64,000 nt of DNA from Streptomyces sp. L2 (GCF_004124325.1 NZ_QBDT01000001.1:3472001-3536000); one strand, 5' to 3'; positions 1-9,429 are shown, numbered from the stretch's first letter. The notes: generated by a model not told the origin, from the sequence alone. Made by a program: numbers and translations.

Positions 1-1272
1 CTTGTTGCATTCCTCGACCACAGCCCCGCTCGCTGCAGATACCAGCCCTCGATCGACCTCCTGGAAGTCCGCCACCCGGACATCCAGGTCTGCCGAGCGG
101 GTGACGGCAAGCCTGGTGTCTGTGGCCAAGAGGTCGTCGGCCCAGCACTTCAGTACCGCCTGCTCCACGGCCGCAGTCAACCGCTCCGGCAGGACACCTC
201 GTTCGACAGCACGCGGGACGATTTCGTCAATGCCATGACGGGCCAGGACGTCCAGTCCAGAGCGGTACGCCTGCCACTCTTCCGGGCCACGCGGGTCGGC
301 CCGGAGGTCATCGACGGCCTGTTGGGCTTGATCGAAGGTGTTGAACAAGGCGAGAGACAGCTGAACCCGGCGGCGCTCCTCGAAGAGGTCGTGCAGTGCG
401 GCCGAGGACTCAGACCAGCGCTCGGCACGGCGTGCCGCCGCGACGCACCAACCGGACAGCGCGCCACGAATGCGACGGGCCAACAGCCCTGGCAGCGGGT
501 CGGGCTCAGCGCCATCAGCCAGGCGGGCCGCGAGAAAGTCCCGGTCAGTGCACCCCCGGGTGAGTTCCGCAACGCGATCCGCCACCGCCAGCACCGTATC
601 CATGGTGGGCAGTTCGTCCTCGTCGTGGGGAACGTAGCCGCCCAGTGCCTCGTCGTGGTGCGCTATCAGCCGAGAGAGCTCGGACGCGGCGTTCTGCCAG
701 GCCAGAGCATCCTTTAGGCGCTGGGGCAGCGTCTTGTCCCAGGCCCCATTGCGCGTGAGCGCGGCCACCTCCGCGCGGTCGTCCCGGTACTGGCCGGACA
801 GCCGCGAGAAAGCGCCCCGATGCTGTTCACTGAACCTCTCGACCAGGGTCGGCAATCCTTCGGCCGCCAGCACCTGCTCACCGAAGACGTCCTCCGCTGC
901 CCCACGGGCAGCCCCGCGGGCGGCGAAGGCGTCCCGCAACTCCCCAGCCGCTCGATGGGCCTCGCGCAGACCTTCCTCGTCTAACCATCCTGCAGGCGGC
1001 CGCTTGGCCACGGAGGCCAGATCGGCGAGTTCCAAGAGGCCGAACGCGGCCTGGGCGGTTGCTGGCTTGGGCATCCCGAACAGCTCGGCCAGCTGGGCGA
1101 GGCTTCCCGAGGGGTCGTCCGTCAGTCCCCCGTCGGCAGTAGCCAAGTCCCGGTCGGGCAGGCCCGCCTCCAGGGTGCGTATGGTCTGCCGTACGCCCTG
1201 AACAGTACGCAGTTCTGGCGTCGTTGCCGCAAACGGGCTGCGCTCGGCAACCGTGCGCAGGTCTGAGAGCGC
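1..1272 (-). pseudogene. Internal fragment of a large helicase-like (DUF4011-type) protein, runs off left edge
   Basis: A single frame on the minus strand is open from about position 1344 to the left edge with Streptomyces-like codon choice and a charged, helical product (for example LRTVAERSPFAA near the right end and DFQEVDRGLVSAASGAVVEE near the left end). The last motif resembles the region before the C-terminal helicase core of the large DUF4011-type superfamily I helicases; that family call is from memory and only moderate. There is no ATG, GTG or TTG start in frame at the right end: the open frame simply runs into antisense integrase DNA near 1265-1280. I therefore read it as a gene that lost its N-terminus in a rearrangement; its C-terminus lies outside the window. 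It contains a rare TTA leucine codon (complement of 982-984), common in transferred Streptomyces genes. Confidence 0.55.
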
Positions 1273-1274
1273 TT

Positions 1275-1655
1275 CAACTGCCCGACGTCGTGTTCTCGCG
1301 GCCGGACGGGCGCCCGCTGGACCCGCGCGCGGACTACGAGGAATTCAAGGACCTGCTCACCGAAGCCGGGATCGACGAGCGCCGCCTGTACGACGGGAGC
1401 CGCCACACGGCCGGCACGATCCTGAACGAGTTGGGCGTCGACATGCCCACGATCATGGAGATCCTGCGGCACACCCAGATCAGCCAGACCCGCCGCTATG
1501 TGAAGGGCCGGTCCCAGCTGTCGAAGGACGCCATGCGGCGGATGGGCGAGTTCTTCGTCGCTGGCCCCCAGCTCACCCCCGACATCCCCGCGACCAGCGA
1601 TGAGACCACCGACAGCAAAGCGGCGCGGTCCCGGAGGCGGCGTCGTATCCGCTGA
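1275..1655 (+). pseudogene. Tyrosine recombinase (integrase) C-terminal fragment
   Basis: The translation carries the C-terminal catalytic half of a phage/ICE-type tyrosine integrase: a DVVFSRPDGRPLDP hairpin, the box II region RLYDGSRHTAGTILNELGV, then LRHTQISQTRRYV, which holds the late histidine and the nucleophilic tyrosine. Intact relatives are usually 370-450 residues; only about 127 remain, and the N-terminal DNA-binding half and the first catalytic arginine are missing. Upstream of the fragment the DNA belongs to the opposite-strand helicase fragment. It lies about 1 kb from the 3' end of a tRNA-Thr gene, the usual target of such integrases, so I read it as the scar of an integrated element. 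It is unlikely to be active. Confidence 0.8.
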
Positions 1656-1757
1656 CAGCAGCGCCCCAGGACGAAATCGCCTTTCGGCCTGGGGCCAGTA
1701 ACAGCAGACGGGTACAGGACTTCCCAGTCCATTGGCTGACAGACATGATGTACCGCC

Positions 1758-2633
1758 GTGAAAGACTTCGTGATTCCTCTCGCAATCGCAGTCATCGGGC
1801 TTGCAGCAACTGGCTGGGGTGCACTCGTTGGGGCGCGAGCAGCCAGGTTCGGTGCAGAGAAGAACGCCGAGGCCGTTCGACGGCAGGTGCAGGATCAAGG
1901 TGCCGTCGAGCACGGTCACTGGACGCGGCAAGAGCGCATGACCGCGTATGAGAGCTTCCTTGGAGCCTGGGATGAGTGCCTGCGCATCACCCAGACGCCT
2001 GCCGAGGACCACGCTTCCGATTCAGCGGCGCTGGAAACCCTTCGAGTGGCCGCAGTCCGCATGGCTGAGCGGGCACGGCGCATCGCCATACTCGGCCCCT
2101 TGGATGTCGCGCGTGCCGCTGAGTCTCTATCTAAGACAATGGAGCGAGACGTAAAGATCGTTGCTCGACTCACCACAGAGGTCCAAGAAGCGATAGCTGA
2201 TGTGGACGGACGTCCCATCGACAACGACGCCCTAGCCGAGGCAACAGCAGAGTTCCAGCGCCGGAATCGAGACCTCACAAACCTCGTGACGTCGTATCGG
2301 GCACAAGGGCGAGACCTGCGTGAATTGGATGGACACCCAGTGCTCCGTGCAGCGCTGGAGAGCATGCAGCAGTACCGTCAGGTCTCCAGCGCCGCTCGTG
2401 ATGCACTTACAGAAAACTTTGAACGACTCTCAGCAGCGTCGGAGCAAGCGTTCCCGGTGGGAGCAGAACTCATCTTGAGCCGGGAACAGCATGAAATCGA
2501 TCGGCAGGCGTTCACACGTGCGGCCCGTACGGCGCTGAGCACGCCGCCCCCGCTCTCGACGTCGACTGAGACCAGAACTGAGACCTCTGACACGGGCAGC
2601 AGACTCACCCGGCGTCGCAATCACACTCACTGA
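1758..2633 (+). CDS. Membrane-anchored hypothetical protein
   Basis: 291 residues from a GTG start. Residues about 4-24 form one hydrophobic segment (VIPLAIAVIGLAATGWGALV) followed by a basic stretch, suggesting an N-in/C-in or signal-anchor protein. The rest is charged, alanine-rich and predicted helical, probably coiled coil, with a Ser/Thr-rich tail. No catalytic motif is visible and I do not recognise a named family. Base composition and codon use are less GC-biased than the core genes to the right (several A- or T-ending codons), which fits accessory DNA. It sits alone between the integrase fragment and tRNA-Thr, and converges on the tRNA gene with a hairpin between them. Confidence 0.75.
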   Translation: MKDFVIPLAIAVIGLAATGWGALVGARAARFGAEKNAEAVRRQVQDQGAVEHGHWTRQERMTAYESFLGAWDECLRITQTPAEDHASDSAALETLRVAAVRMAERARRIAILGPLDVARAAESLSKTMERDVKIVARLTTEVQEAIADVDGRPIDNDALAEATAEFQRRNRDLTNLVTSYRAQGRDLRELDGHPVLRAALESMQQYRQVSSAARDALTENFERLSAASEQAFPVGAELILSREQHEIDRQAFTRAARTALSTPPPLSTSTETRTETSDTGSRLTRRRNHTH

Positions 2634-2640
2634 ACGACAA

Positions 2641-2674
2641 AACCCCAGGTCGGAAGCGTTTCCGACCTGGGGTT
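2641..2674. terminator. Bidirectional hairpin terminator
   Basis: A perfect 15-bp inverted repeat (AACCCCAGGTCGGAA and its complement) with a 4-base loop. It lies between the 3' end of the membrane-anchored gene and the 3' end of the convergent tRNA-Thr, so it can stop transcription from both sides. Arm ends AA/TT give short U tracts in either direction. Confidence 0.8.
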
Positions 2675-2680
2675 CGATAG

Positions 2681-2754
2681 AGCCGCCTTCGGGATTCGAA
2701 CCCGAGACCTACGCATTACGAGTGCGTTGCTCTGGCCATCTGAGCTAAGGCGGC
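2681..2754 (-). tRNA. tRNA-Thr (anticodon CGU)
   Basis: On the minus strand the gene starts GCCGCCTTAGCTCAG and ends AGGCGGC plus a discriminator base, giving a seven-pair acceptor stem. The T arm reads GGGTTCGAATCCC, and the anticodon loop TCGTAAT places CGT at positions 2720-2718. The 3' CCA is not encoded. The 3' end faces the accessory segment with the integrase remnant, so this gene is the likely attachment site. Confidence 0.95.
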
Positions 2755-2861
2755 GCGCTGACCGCACTATGGTGCGATCAGCAACGTCGGTAAGTTTACA
2801 CAGGTTCCCGGGGTGCTCCGTACACGCCCTCGGGGGCGGGGGGAGGCGCCCGGCGGGAGGC

Positions 2862-4451
2862 CTAGGAGCAGCGCTTCTGGGGGGCCGGCGGGGTGCCGTG
2901 GAGGAGGTACGTGTTGATCGCTCCGTCGATGCAGCTGCTGCCGCGGCCGTAGGCGGTGTGGCCGTCGCCCACGTAGGTGAGGAGGCGGGCGGAGGAGAGC
3001 TGGCGGGCCAGGGACTGGGCCCACGGGTAGGGGGTCGCCGGGTCCCGGGTGGTGCCGACCACGACGATCGGGGCCGCGCCCTTCGCCTCGATGCGGTGCG
3101 GCGCCCCCGTGGCACTGACCGGCCAGTACGCGCAGTTCAGCGAGGCCCAGGCCAGCCCTTCGCCGAAGACGGGGGACGCCTTCTCGAACTCGGGCAGGGC
3201 CTGCTCCACCTGCTCGGGACCGGTGAAGGCGGGCGGCAGGTCCAGGCAGTTCACGGCGGCGTTGGCCATCATCAGGTTGGTGTAGTGCCCGTCGGCGTCC
3301 CGCTCGTAGTAGCTGTCGGAGAGCGCGAGCAGGCCGGCGCCGTCGTTCTCCTTCATCGCCGAGGCCAGCGCCTCGCGCAACTGTTCCCAGGCGGCCTGGT
3401 CGTACATCGCCGCGATCACGCCGGTCGTGGCCAGGGACTCCCCCAGCTTGCGGCCGTCCGCGTCGCCGGCCGGAATCGGGTGGGCGTCCAGCTTGCCGAA
3501 GAACGCCTTGAGATGGTCGCCGACCTGCGCCGGCGTGGTGCCCTTGCCGCCCAGGGGGCAGTCGGAGTGCCGTACGCAGTCCTTCGCGAACGCCTGGAAC
3601 GCCGTCTCGAAGCCCGCCGTCTGGCCCAGGTTCAGCTCGCGCGAGTCCAGGGAGGGGTCCATCGCCCCGTCCAGCACCATGCGGCCCACCCGCTGCGGGT
3701 ACAGGCCCGCGTACGTCGCCCCGAGGAACGTGCCGTACGACGCGCCCACGTAGTTCAGCTTGCCGTCACCCAGGACCGCCCTCAGCATGTCCATGTCCCG
3801 CGCGGCCTCGACCGTGGAGACGTGCCGCAGCAGCCGCGCCGAGTGCGCCCCGCAGCTCTCCGCGAACGTCTTGTACGCCGTCACCAGCGCGGTCGTCTCC
3901 CTCTGGTCGTCGGGAGTCGTGTCCGTCTGCGTGTACGTGTCCATCTGGCGGCCGTCGAAGCACTCCACCGGCTCGCTGCGGGCCACGCCCCGCGGGTCCA
4001 TCGCGACCATGTCGTAGCGGGCCCGGACCCCGGCCGGGTAGCCGATGCCCGCGTACTGCTGGAGGTAGCCGACCGCCGAACCGCCCGGACCGCCCGGGTT
4101 GACCAGCAGCGAGCCAAGCGGCTTGCCCTTGCCCGTGGCCTTCTTCCGGGCGACGGCCAGCCGGACGTCACCCGCGGCGGGCTTCGCGTAGTCCAGCGGG
4201 GCCTTCATCGTCGCGCACTGGAAACCGGGCGCGCCGCAGCTGCGCCAGTGCAGCTTCTGCGCGTAGTACGACGACAGCGCCGGCGGTGTCGCACGCGGCA
4301 GCGCCGCCAGCACCCCCTGCGCCGTGGCCCCGGCCGACACCGTCGAACTGCTCGGGGAACAGGCGGAGACGAGGAGGGCGGCGGCCGCGAGGAGGGTGGC
4401 GGCGGCTCGGGCCGTCGACCTGGGGCGGCGGGGGGTGGGCCTGATGTGCAT
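2862..4451 (-). CDS. Secreted tripeptidyl-aminopeptidase-type alpha/beta hydrolase, lipoprotein
   Basis: 529 residues. The N-terminus is arginine-rich, followed by an alanine/leucine core and the lipobox LVSAC with Cys31, so it is predicted to be a surface lipoprotein. The fold is alpha/beta hydrolase: an oxyanion segment NPGGPGGS near residue 117, nucleophile elbow GASYG near 235, an Asp in GTTRDPATPY and a catalytic His in GDGHTAYGR near the C-terminus. This is the Streptomyces SlpD/SlpE/Tap family, which removes N-terminal tripeptides from proteins. Multiple cysteines in the C-terminal part are typical and probably form disulfides. ATG at 4451 is chosen over an adjacent TTG because it begins the basic region of the signal peptide. 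The next gene upstream is holB, also leftward, 163 bp away. Confidence 0.9.
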   Translation of the reverse strand: MHIRPTPRRPRSTARAAATLLAAAALLVSACSPSSSTVSAGATAQGVLAALPRATPPALSSYYAQKLHWRSCGAPGFQCATMKAPLDYAKPAAGDVRLAVARKKATGKGKPLGSLLVNPGGPGGSAVGYLQQYAGIGYPAGVRARYDMVAMDPRGVARSEPVECFDGRQMDTYTQTDTTPDDQRETTALVTAYKTFAESCGAHSARLLRHVSTVEAARDMDMLRAVLGDGKLNYVGASYGTFLGATYAGLYPQRVGRMVLDGAMDPSLDSRELNLGQTAGFETAFQAFAKDCVRHSDCPLGGKGTTPAQVGDHLKAFFGKLDAHPIPAGDADGRKLGESLATTGVIAAMYDQAAWEQLREALASAMKENDGAGLLALSDSYYERDADGHYTNLMMANAAVNCLDLPPAFTGPEQVEQALPEFEKASPVFGEGLAWASLNCAYWPVSATGAPHRIEAKGAAPIVVVGTTRDPATPYPWAQSLARQLSSARLLTYVGDGHTAYGRGSSCIDGAINTYLLHGTPPAPQKRCS

Positions 4452-4614
4452 CAAGCGAGCGTAACGCTGTGCGACCTCCCGAGCGCGGTGCGTCGGCTTT
4501 GTAGCTCGTTCGGGGGACGGGGGTGGCGCTCGCTCCGGTACGCCCGTGTGGGGGACGCTGCCCCGAAGCTACCGATGGCTCGCCGAGGTACGGCTGCCTC
4601 GACCTCGCCGCCCC

Positions 4615-5820
4615 TCAACCGGCCCGCAGCGCCATCGTCATCGCCTCCACCGCGAGCAGCGGAGCCACGTTGCGGTCCAGGGCGTCCCGGCACGCGGCGA
4701 TCGCCTCGATGCGGCGCAGGGTGGACTCGGGCGATCCGGAGCGGGCCAGGCGCTCCAGCGCGTCCTCCGCGTCCGCGTTGGCGATGGCGACGCGGGAGCC
4801 GAGCTGGAGGGCGAGGACGTCACGGTAGAAGGCGGTGAGGTCGCCGAGGGCCACGTCCAGGCTGTCGCGCTGCGTACGGGTTCTGCGGCGCTTCTGCATG
4901 TCCTCCAGGTCCTTCATCACTCCCGCAGTACCGCGCGGCAGCCGCCCGCCCTGGGCCGCGCCCAGCGCCGCCTTGAGTTCCTCGGACTCCTTGCCGTCCA
5001 TCTCCTCGGCGAGCTGCTTGGCGTCCTCGGCGGCCGCGTCGACGAGTTCCTGCGCGGCCTTGAGGCAGGCGCCGACCTCGTCGAGGCGCAGCGGGAGCTT
5101 GAGGACGGCCGCGCGGCGCCCGCGGGCCGCGGGGTCCGTGGCCAGGCGGCGCGCCCGGTCGACGTGCCCCTGGGTGGCGCGGGCGGCCTCGGCGGCGACG
5201 TCCGGTTCGACGCCGTCGCGCCGTACGAGCATGTCGGCGACCGCGGCGACCGACGGGGTGCTGAGGTTCAGGTGGCGGCAGCGGGAGCGGATGGTCGGCA
5301 GCACGTCCTCGATCGATGGGGCGCACAGCAGCCACACCGTGCGCGGCGCGGGCTCCTCCACCGCTTTGAGGACGGCGTTGGCCGACTTCTCGTTCAGCCG
5401 CTCGGCGTCCTCGACGAGGATGATCTGCCAGCGGCCGTTCGCCGGGGCGGTGAACGACTTGCGGACCGTGTCCCGCATGTCCTTCACCAGGATCTCGGAG
5501 CCGACGGCGGCGACCGTGGTGACGTCCGCGTGGGTGCCGAGCAGCGCGGTGTGGCAGCCGTCGCAGAAGCCGCAGCCGGGGGCTCCGCCGAGGGCACGGT
5601 CGGGGCTCACGCACTGCAGGGCGGCGGCGAAGGCCCGCGCCGCCTGGTTACGGCCGGCTCCGGGCGGGCCGGTGAACAGCCAGGCGTGCGTCATCTTCGA
5701 CGACTCCGGCAGCGGTTCGTCCGCCGCGGCGGCCGTGACGAGGGCGTCGGCGTCCCGCGCGGCGGCGTCGAGCACCGCGCTCACCTTCTCCTGCCCGACG
5801 AGGTCGTCCCACACGCTCAC
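4615..5820 (-). CDS. holB: DNA polymerase III delta' subunit (clamp loader)
   Basis: 401 residues from a GTG start. The clamp-loader AAA+ fold is visible: box II-like VWDDLVGQ at the N-terminus, a P-loop-like GPPGAGRNQA at residues 51-60 in which the usual Lys is replaced, a four-cysteine zinc module (Cys70, 83, 86, 89), the Walker B-like region LVEDAERLNEKSANAVLKAVEEP, and an SRC motif (IRSRCRHL). Lack of an intact P-loop is normal for delta' subunits, which bind but do not need to hydrolyse ATP. It loads the beta clamp at the replication fork. It lies downstream of the thymidylate kinase fusion, an arrangement (tmk-holB) seen in many bacteria, and is probably co-transcribed across the 246-bp gap. 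Confidence 0.93.
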   Translation of the reverse strand: MSVWDDLVGQEKVSAVLDAAARDADALVTAAAADEPLPESSKMTHAWLFTGPPGAGRNQAARAFAAALQCVSPDRALGGAPGCGFCDGCHTALLGTHADVTTVAAVGSEILVKDMRDTVRKSFTAPANGRWQIILVEDAERLNEKSANAVLKAVEEPAPRTVWLLCAPSIEDVLPTIRSRCRHLNLSTPSVAAVADMLVRRDGVEPDVAAEAARATQGHVDRARRLATDPAARGRRAAVLKLPLRLDEVGACLKAAQELVDAAAEDAKQLAEEMDGKESEELKAALGAAQGGRLPRGTAGVMKDLEDMQKRRRTRTQRDSLDVALGDLTAFYRDVLALQLGSRVAIANADAEDALERLARSGSPESTLRRIEAIAACRDALDRNVAPLLAVEAMTMALRAG

Positions 5821-6066
5821 GGGTCACGCCGCCCTTCCGTCACACTCCACGTTCCGCCACCCATTGTGCGGGTGAGCACTGACAACGGGGGCGGGTGGGC
5901 GAGGTCGGGGGTCAAGGTACGAGGTGGGGCTGGGCGAGGTGAGGCTCGGTGGGGTCAGCCGGCGAGGGCGAGCGGCGGGCGGCCAGGCTTTGCGGCCCAG
6001 CCACCCCGGGCGCCACTGAGACCGAGCCCGGCCTGGCCATCAAGCCGCTCGTTCGGCCCAGCCCGC

Positions 6067-9000
6067 TCAGCCCCGGCGGCCCCGGCCTCGTCCTCGGCGG
6101 CCCTTGTCCTCCTCGGCTTCCCCGGCGCCCTGCTCGTCGTAGGAGTCGTACGAGCCGAGGAGTTCGTCCGCCAGGCTCGGCAGGTCGTCCAGCGGGGTCT
6201 CCTCGGCCCAGTCGGGGCGCGGCCGACGTCGGGGGGTGCCGTCCGCGTCGAGCTGGGGCATCTCGCGGGTACGGCTCTCGGAACCGTCGGGGCCGGAGGC
6301 GGCCCGCTCGTCCCGGAACAGGCCGGGCGGCACCCGGTCCGCCGGGTCACGGTCCCGCACGGGCGGCAGTACGGCCGTCTCGTCCGCCGCACCCGGGGAC
6401 ACCGGCGGCAGTACGGCGGTCTCGTCGGCCGCGCCGGGAGCCACCGGTGGGAGCACCGCCGTGTCGTCCGCCGCGCCCGGGGTCGCCGGTGGCTGCGGCA
6501 GCTCGGTGGTCACCTCGGAGTCGGGGTGGGAGGCGTCCGCGGGGCGGTCCTCGCGCACGGGGCGCAGCACCGTCGTCTCGTCCGTCGGCGGGGAGACGAC
6601 CGGTGTCGGCACCGTCTCCTCGGCGCCCGGCGCCGGCGGGGCGGTCCGCCGCTGGTTCCGCGAGTCGGCCGGGGACACGGCCGGGGTCGGGACCGTCGCC
6701 GTCTCCGGGGGCATCCCGGGGGCCTTCGGCTGGGGTGCCGACGGCCGGCGGGCGGCCGCGTCGGCCGAGGCGGCGGCCTCGGCCGCCTGACGGCGGGCCT
6801 CCTCGGCGCGCAGCAGGGCCTCCTCGGCCTTGCGCTGCTTCTCCAGGCGCCGGGCCTCGGCCTCGGCGTGCAGCCGGGCCTCCTCCTCGGCCTGCTTGCG
6901 GCGCCGTTCCTCTTCGGCCTTGCGGCGGGCCTCCTCCTCGGCGCGGGCCTTCTCCTCGGCGAGGAGCCGCTGCTGCTCCTCCTCGGCGCGGCGGCGCGCT
7001 TCCTCGGCCCGCTGCCGGGCCTCCTCCGCCTGCCGCTCGGCCTCCCGGCGCTGCGCCTCCTCAAGTTCGCGGCGCTTGCGCTCCTCCTCCTCGGCGCGCA
7101 GCTTGGCGAGCTGCTCCTGGCGCTCGCGCTCCAGGCGCTCCTCCTCGGCCTTGCGGGCGGCCTCTTCCTCGGCCTTGCGGCGGGCCTCTTCCTCGGCCCG
7201 CTTGCGCGCCTCCTCCTGGGCCTTGATCTCGGCCTCGGAGAGCGGCAGGACGGTGTCGAGCCGGTGCCGGATCACCGTGGTGACGGCTTCGGGTTCCTGG
7301 GCGGCGTCCACGACCAGGTAGCGGCCGGGGTCGGACGCGGCGAGCGTGAGGAAACCGGCCCGCACGCGCGCGTGGAACTCGGCCGGCTCCGACTCCAGCC
7401 GGTCCGGCGCCTCGGTGAACCGCTCGCGGGCGGCCTCCGGCGCGACGTCCAGCAGGACGGTGAGGTGCGGGACGAGCCCGTCGGTCGCCCAGCGGTTGAT
7501 CCGGGCGATCTCCGTCGGGGACAGGTCGCGGCCGGCGCCCTGGTAGGCGACGGAGGAGTCGATGTACCGGTCCGAGATGACGATCGCGCCGCGCTCCAGG
7601 GCGGGCCGTACGACGGTGTCGACGTGCTCGGCCCGGTCGGCGGCGTAGAGCAGGGCCTCCGCGCGGTGGGACAGGCCGGCCGAGGACACGTCCAGCAGGA
7701 TCGAACGCAGCCGCTTGCCGACCGGGGTGGCGCCCGGCTCCCGGGTGAGGACGACCTCGTGGCCCTTGGCCCGGATCCACTCGGCGAGGGCTTCGGCCTG
7801 GGTGGACTTGCCGGCGCCGTCGCCCCCCTCCAGGGCGATGAAGAAACCGTTCGACGCGGGGGCCTGGACGGGGTCGTCGCCGCCGAGCAGCGCGTCCCTG
7901 AGATCGTGCCGCAGCGGGACGCCGGAGCGGTCGTCGACCTTGGCGAGGACCAGTGCGGCGACCGGCAGCAGCAGCGCGCCGACCAGCATCAGGGTGAAGG
8001 CGGCTCCGCCGTGCGCGAAGACGAATTTGCCGTTCTCCAGGCGGTGCGGGCCGATGAGGGCGGCTACCAGGGGCGCGATGAGGACGCCGAGCGCTATGAA
8101 GACGCGGACCACCGCGTGCAGGTGCTCGGTGGTGCGCGCCCTGCGGTGGTCCTCGGTCTCCTGGTCGAGCAGGGTGTGCCCGGTGTTGGCGGCCACGCCC
8201 GCGCCGATGCCGGCCAGCGCGACGATCAGCAGGACCGTGGTGACGTCGGGGACGAGGCCACCGGCCAGGAGGGCGACGCCGGTGAAGGCGATCGCCAGGG
8301 CCAGCAGCCGGCGGCGCGAGAGCGAGGGCAGCATCGAGGGCGCCGTACGGATGCCGACGGCGACGCCGCCGGTCAGCGCGAGGACGAGCAGGCCGTACAG
8401 GACCGGGCCGCCGCCCAGGTCCTTCGCGTGCAGCACGCACACGGAGACGGCGGCGGAGATGGCTCCCGCGACGGCGGCGCAGGCCGGGACGAGCAGCGGG
8501 ATGGCGCCCGTACGGCCCTTGTCCACACCGGCGCCGGTGCGCGGGCGGCGCAGGCCCTCCAGCGGGGACCGCGCGCGCGGGGTGCGGACGCCGGGCAGCT
8601 CCAGGGCGGTCAGCACCGACAGGGAGGCGGCGAACAGACCGGCCGCCACGTACGACGCGAGGGCCGCCTGGTGCTGGTCGAACCAGTCGACGCCGGTCCC
8701 GAGCAGGTTGTTGAAGAGCGCGGCGACGACGAGCGTGGCGGCGGCGAGCGGGATCGCCAGGAACGTGGTGCGCAGCGCCAGGCGGCGCAGGGCGTCCATG
8801 TGGTCCGGCAGCGGCCGTACGGTCGCTCCTTCCGGGGGCGGGGCGGGCAGCAGCGCGGGGGCCGCGCTCTCCCGGCACACCGTCCACAGGCGCTCGGCGA
8901 CTCCGGTGACGAAGGCGGTGACGAGCAGATACGCCAGCGCGTTCTGCGGCGTCCAGTCGATCCAGAGGGGCGCGATGATCAGCAGCACGGCGCGCAGACC

Positions 9001-9372
9001 GTCGGCGCCGACCATGGTCCAGCGGCGGTCGAGCGGGCCTTCCTTGTCGGTCAGCGCGCTGAGCGGGCCGAGGAGGACGGCCCCGAAGAGCAGCGTGGCG
9101 AGGACGCGGGCCGCGAAGACGGTCGCCACCGCGAACGCGACGCCGCGGTATCCACCGCCGAAGGAGCTCTCCGCGATGGCCGCCTGGAGGGCGAGGACGA
9201 CCAGCACCAGGACGGCGAGGGTGTCGCCGACACCGCTCACGAGCTGGGCGCTCCACAGGCGCCGCAGCTCCGGTCGGCGCAGCAGGGAACGGACGGCACG
9301 CTCGCGTGAGTCCGCGACGAGGGCGTCGTCCGGTGCTGGAGTGGGGGCCGTTGGCTGCTCGGCTCGCGTCAT
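6067..9372 (-). CDS. tmk: Fusion of MFS-like membrane domain, thymidylate kinase and coiled-coil tail
   Basis: 1101 residues in three parts. Residues about 30-490 form a 12-helix major-facilitator-like membrane domain. Residues about 505-715 are a complete dTMP kinase: P-loop EGGDGAGKST near 514, DR(Y) motif in VISDRYIDSSVAYQGAGR, and a LID region with DRLESEP. From about 720 to 900 there is an almost uninterrupted Glu/Ala/Arg coiled coil (EEEARRKAEEE repeats), then a Pro-rich tail with three near-copies of GAADETAVLPPV and an Arg-Gly end. The kinase phosphorylates dTMP to dTDP for DNA synthesis. Fusion to a transporter-like domain is a known Streptomyces peculiarity. It sits between topA and holB on the same strand. 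No frameshift is visible, so the fusion looks real. Confidence 0.92.
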   Translation of the reverse strand: MTRAEQPTAPTPAPDDALVADSRERAVRSLLRRPELRRLWSAQLVSGVGDTLAVLVLVVLALQAAIAESSFGGGYRGVAFAVATVFAARVLATLLFGAVLLGPLSALTDKEGPLDRRWTMVGADGLRAVLLIIAPLWIDWTPQNALAYLLVTAFVTGVAERLWTVCRESAAPALLPAPPPEGATVRPLPDHMDALRRLALRTTFLAIPLAAATLVVAALFNNLLGTGVDWFDQHQAALASYVAAGLFAASLSVLTALELPGVRTPRARSPLEGLRRPRTGAGVDKGRTGAIPLLVPACAAVAGAISAAVSVCVLHAKDLGGGPVLYGLLVLALTGGVAVGIRTAPSMLPSLSRRRLLALAIAFTGVALLAGGLVPDVTTVLLIVALAGIGAGVAANTGHTLLDQETEDHRRARTTEHLHAVVRVFIALGVLIAPLVAALIGPHRLENGKFVFAHGGAAFTLMLVGALLLPVAALVLAKVDDRSGVPLRHDLRDALLGGDDPVQAPASNGFFIALEGGDGAGKSTQAEALAEWIRAKGHEVVLTREPGATPVGKRLRSILLDVSSAGLSHRAEALLYAADRAEHVDTVVRPALERGAIVISDRYIDSSVAYQGAGRDLSPTEIARINRWATDGLVPHLTVLLDVAPEAARERFTEAPDRLESEPAEFHARVRAGFLTLAASDPGRYLVVDAAQEPEAVTTVIRHRLDTVLPLSEAEIKAQEEARKRAEEEARRKAEEEAARKAEEERLERERQEQLAKLRAEEEERKRRELEEAQRREAERQAEEARQRAEEARRRAEEEQQRLLAEEKARAEEEARRKAEEERRRKQAEEEARLHAEAEARRLEKQRKAEEALLRAEEARRQAAEAAASADAAARRPSAPQPKAPGMPPETATVPTPAVSPADSRNQRRTAPPAPGAEETVPTPVVSPPTDETTVLRPVREDRPADASHPDSEVTTELPQPPATPGAADDTAVLPPVAPGAADETAVLPPVSPGAADETAVLPPVRDRDPADRVPPGLFRDERAASGPDGSESRTREMPQLDADGTPRRRPRPDWAEETPLDDLPSLADELLGSYDSYDEQGAGEAEEDKGRRGRGRGRRG

Positions 9373-9429
9373 GCGTTCAGCCTATCCGCAGCCACTGACA
9401 CCACACCTCGGCCGTCCGGATGCGCGACC

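Noticed and set aside
4546..9309. Very long open frame on the plus strand, antisense to holB and the tmk fusion
   Set aside because: High-GC coding DNA keeps the opposite frame free of stops. The product is Gly/Arg/Val-rich with no motifs, while the minus strand encodes clear families.
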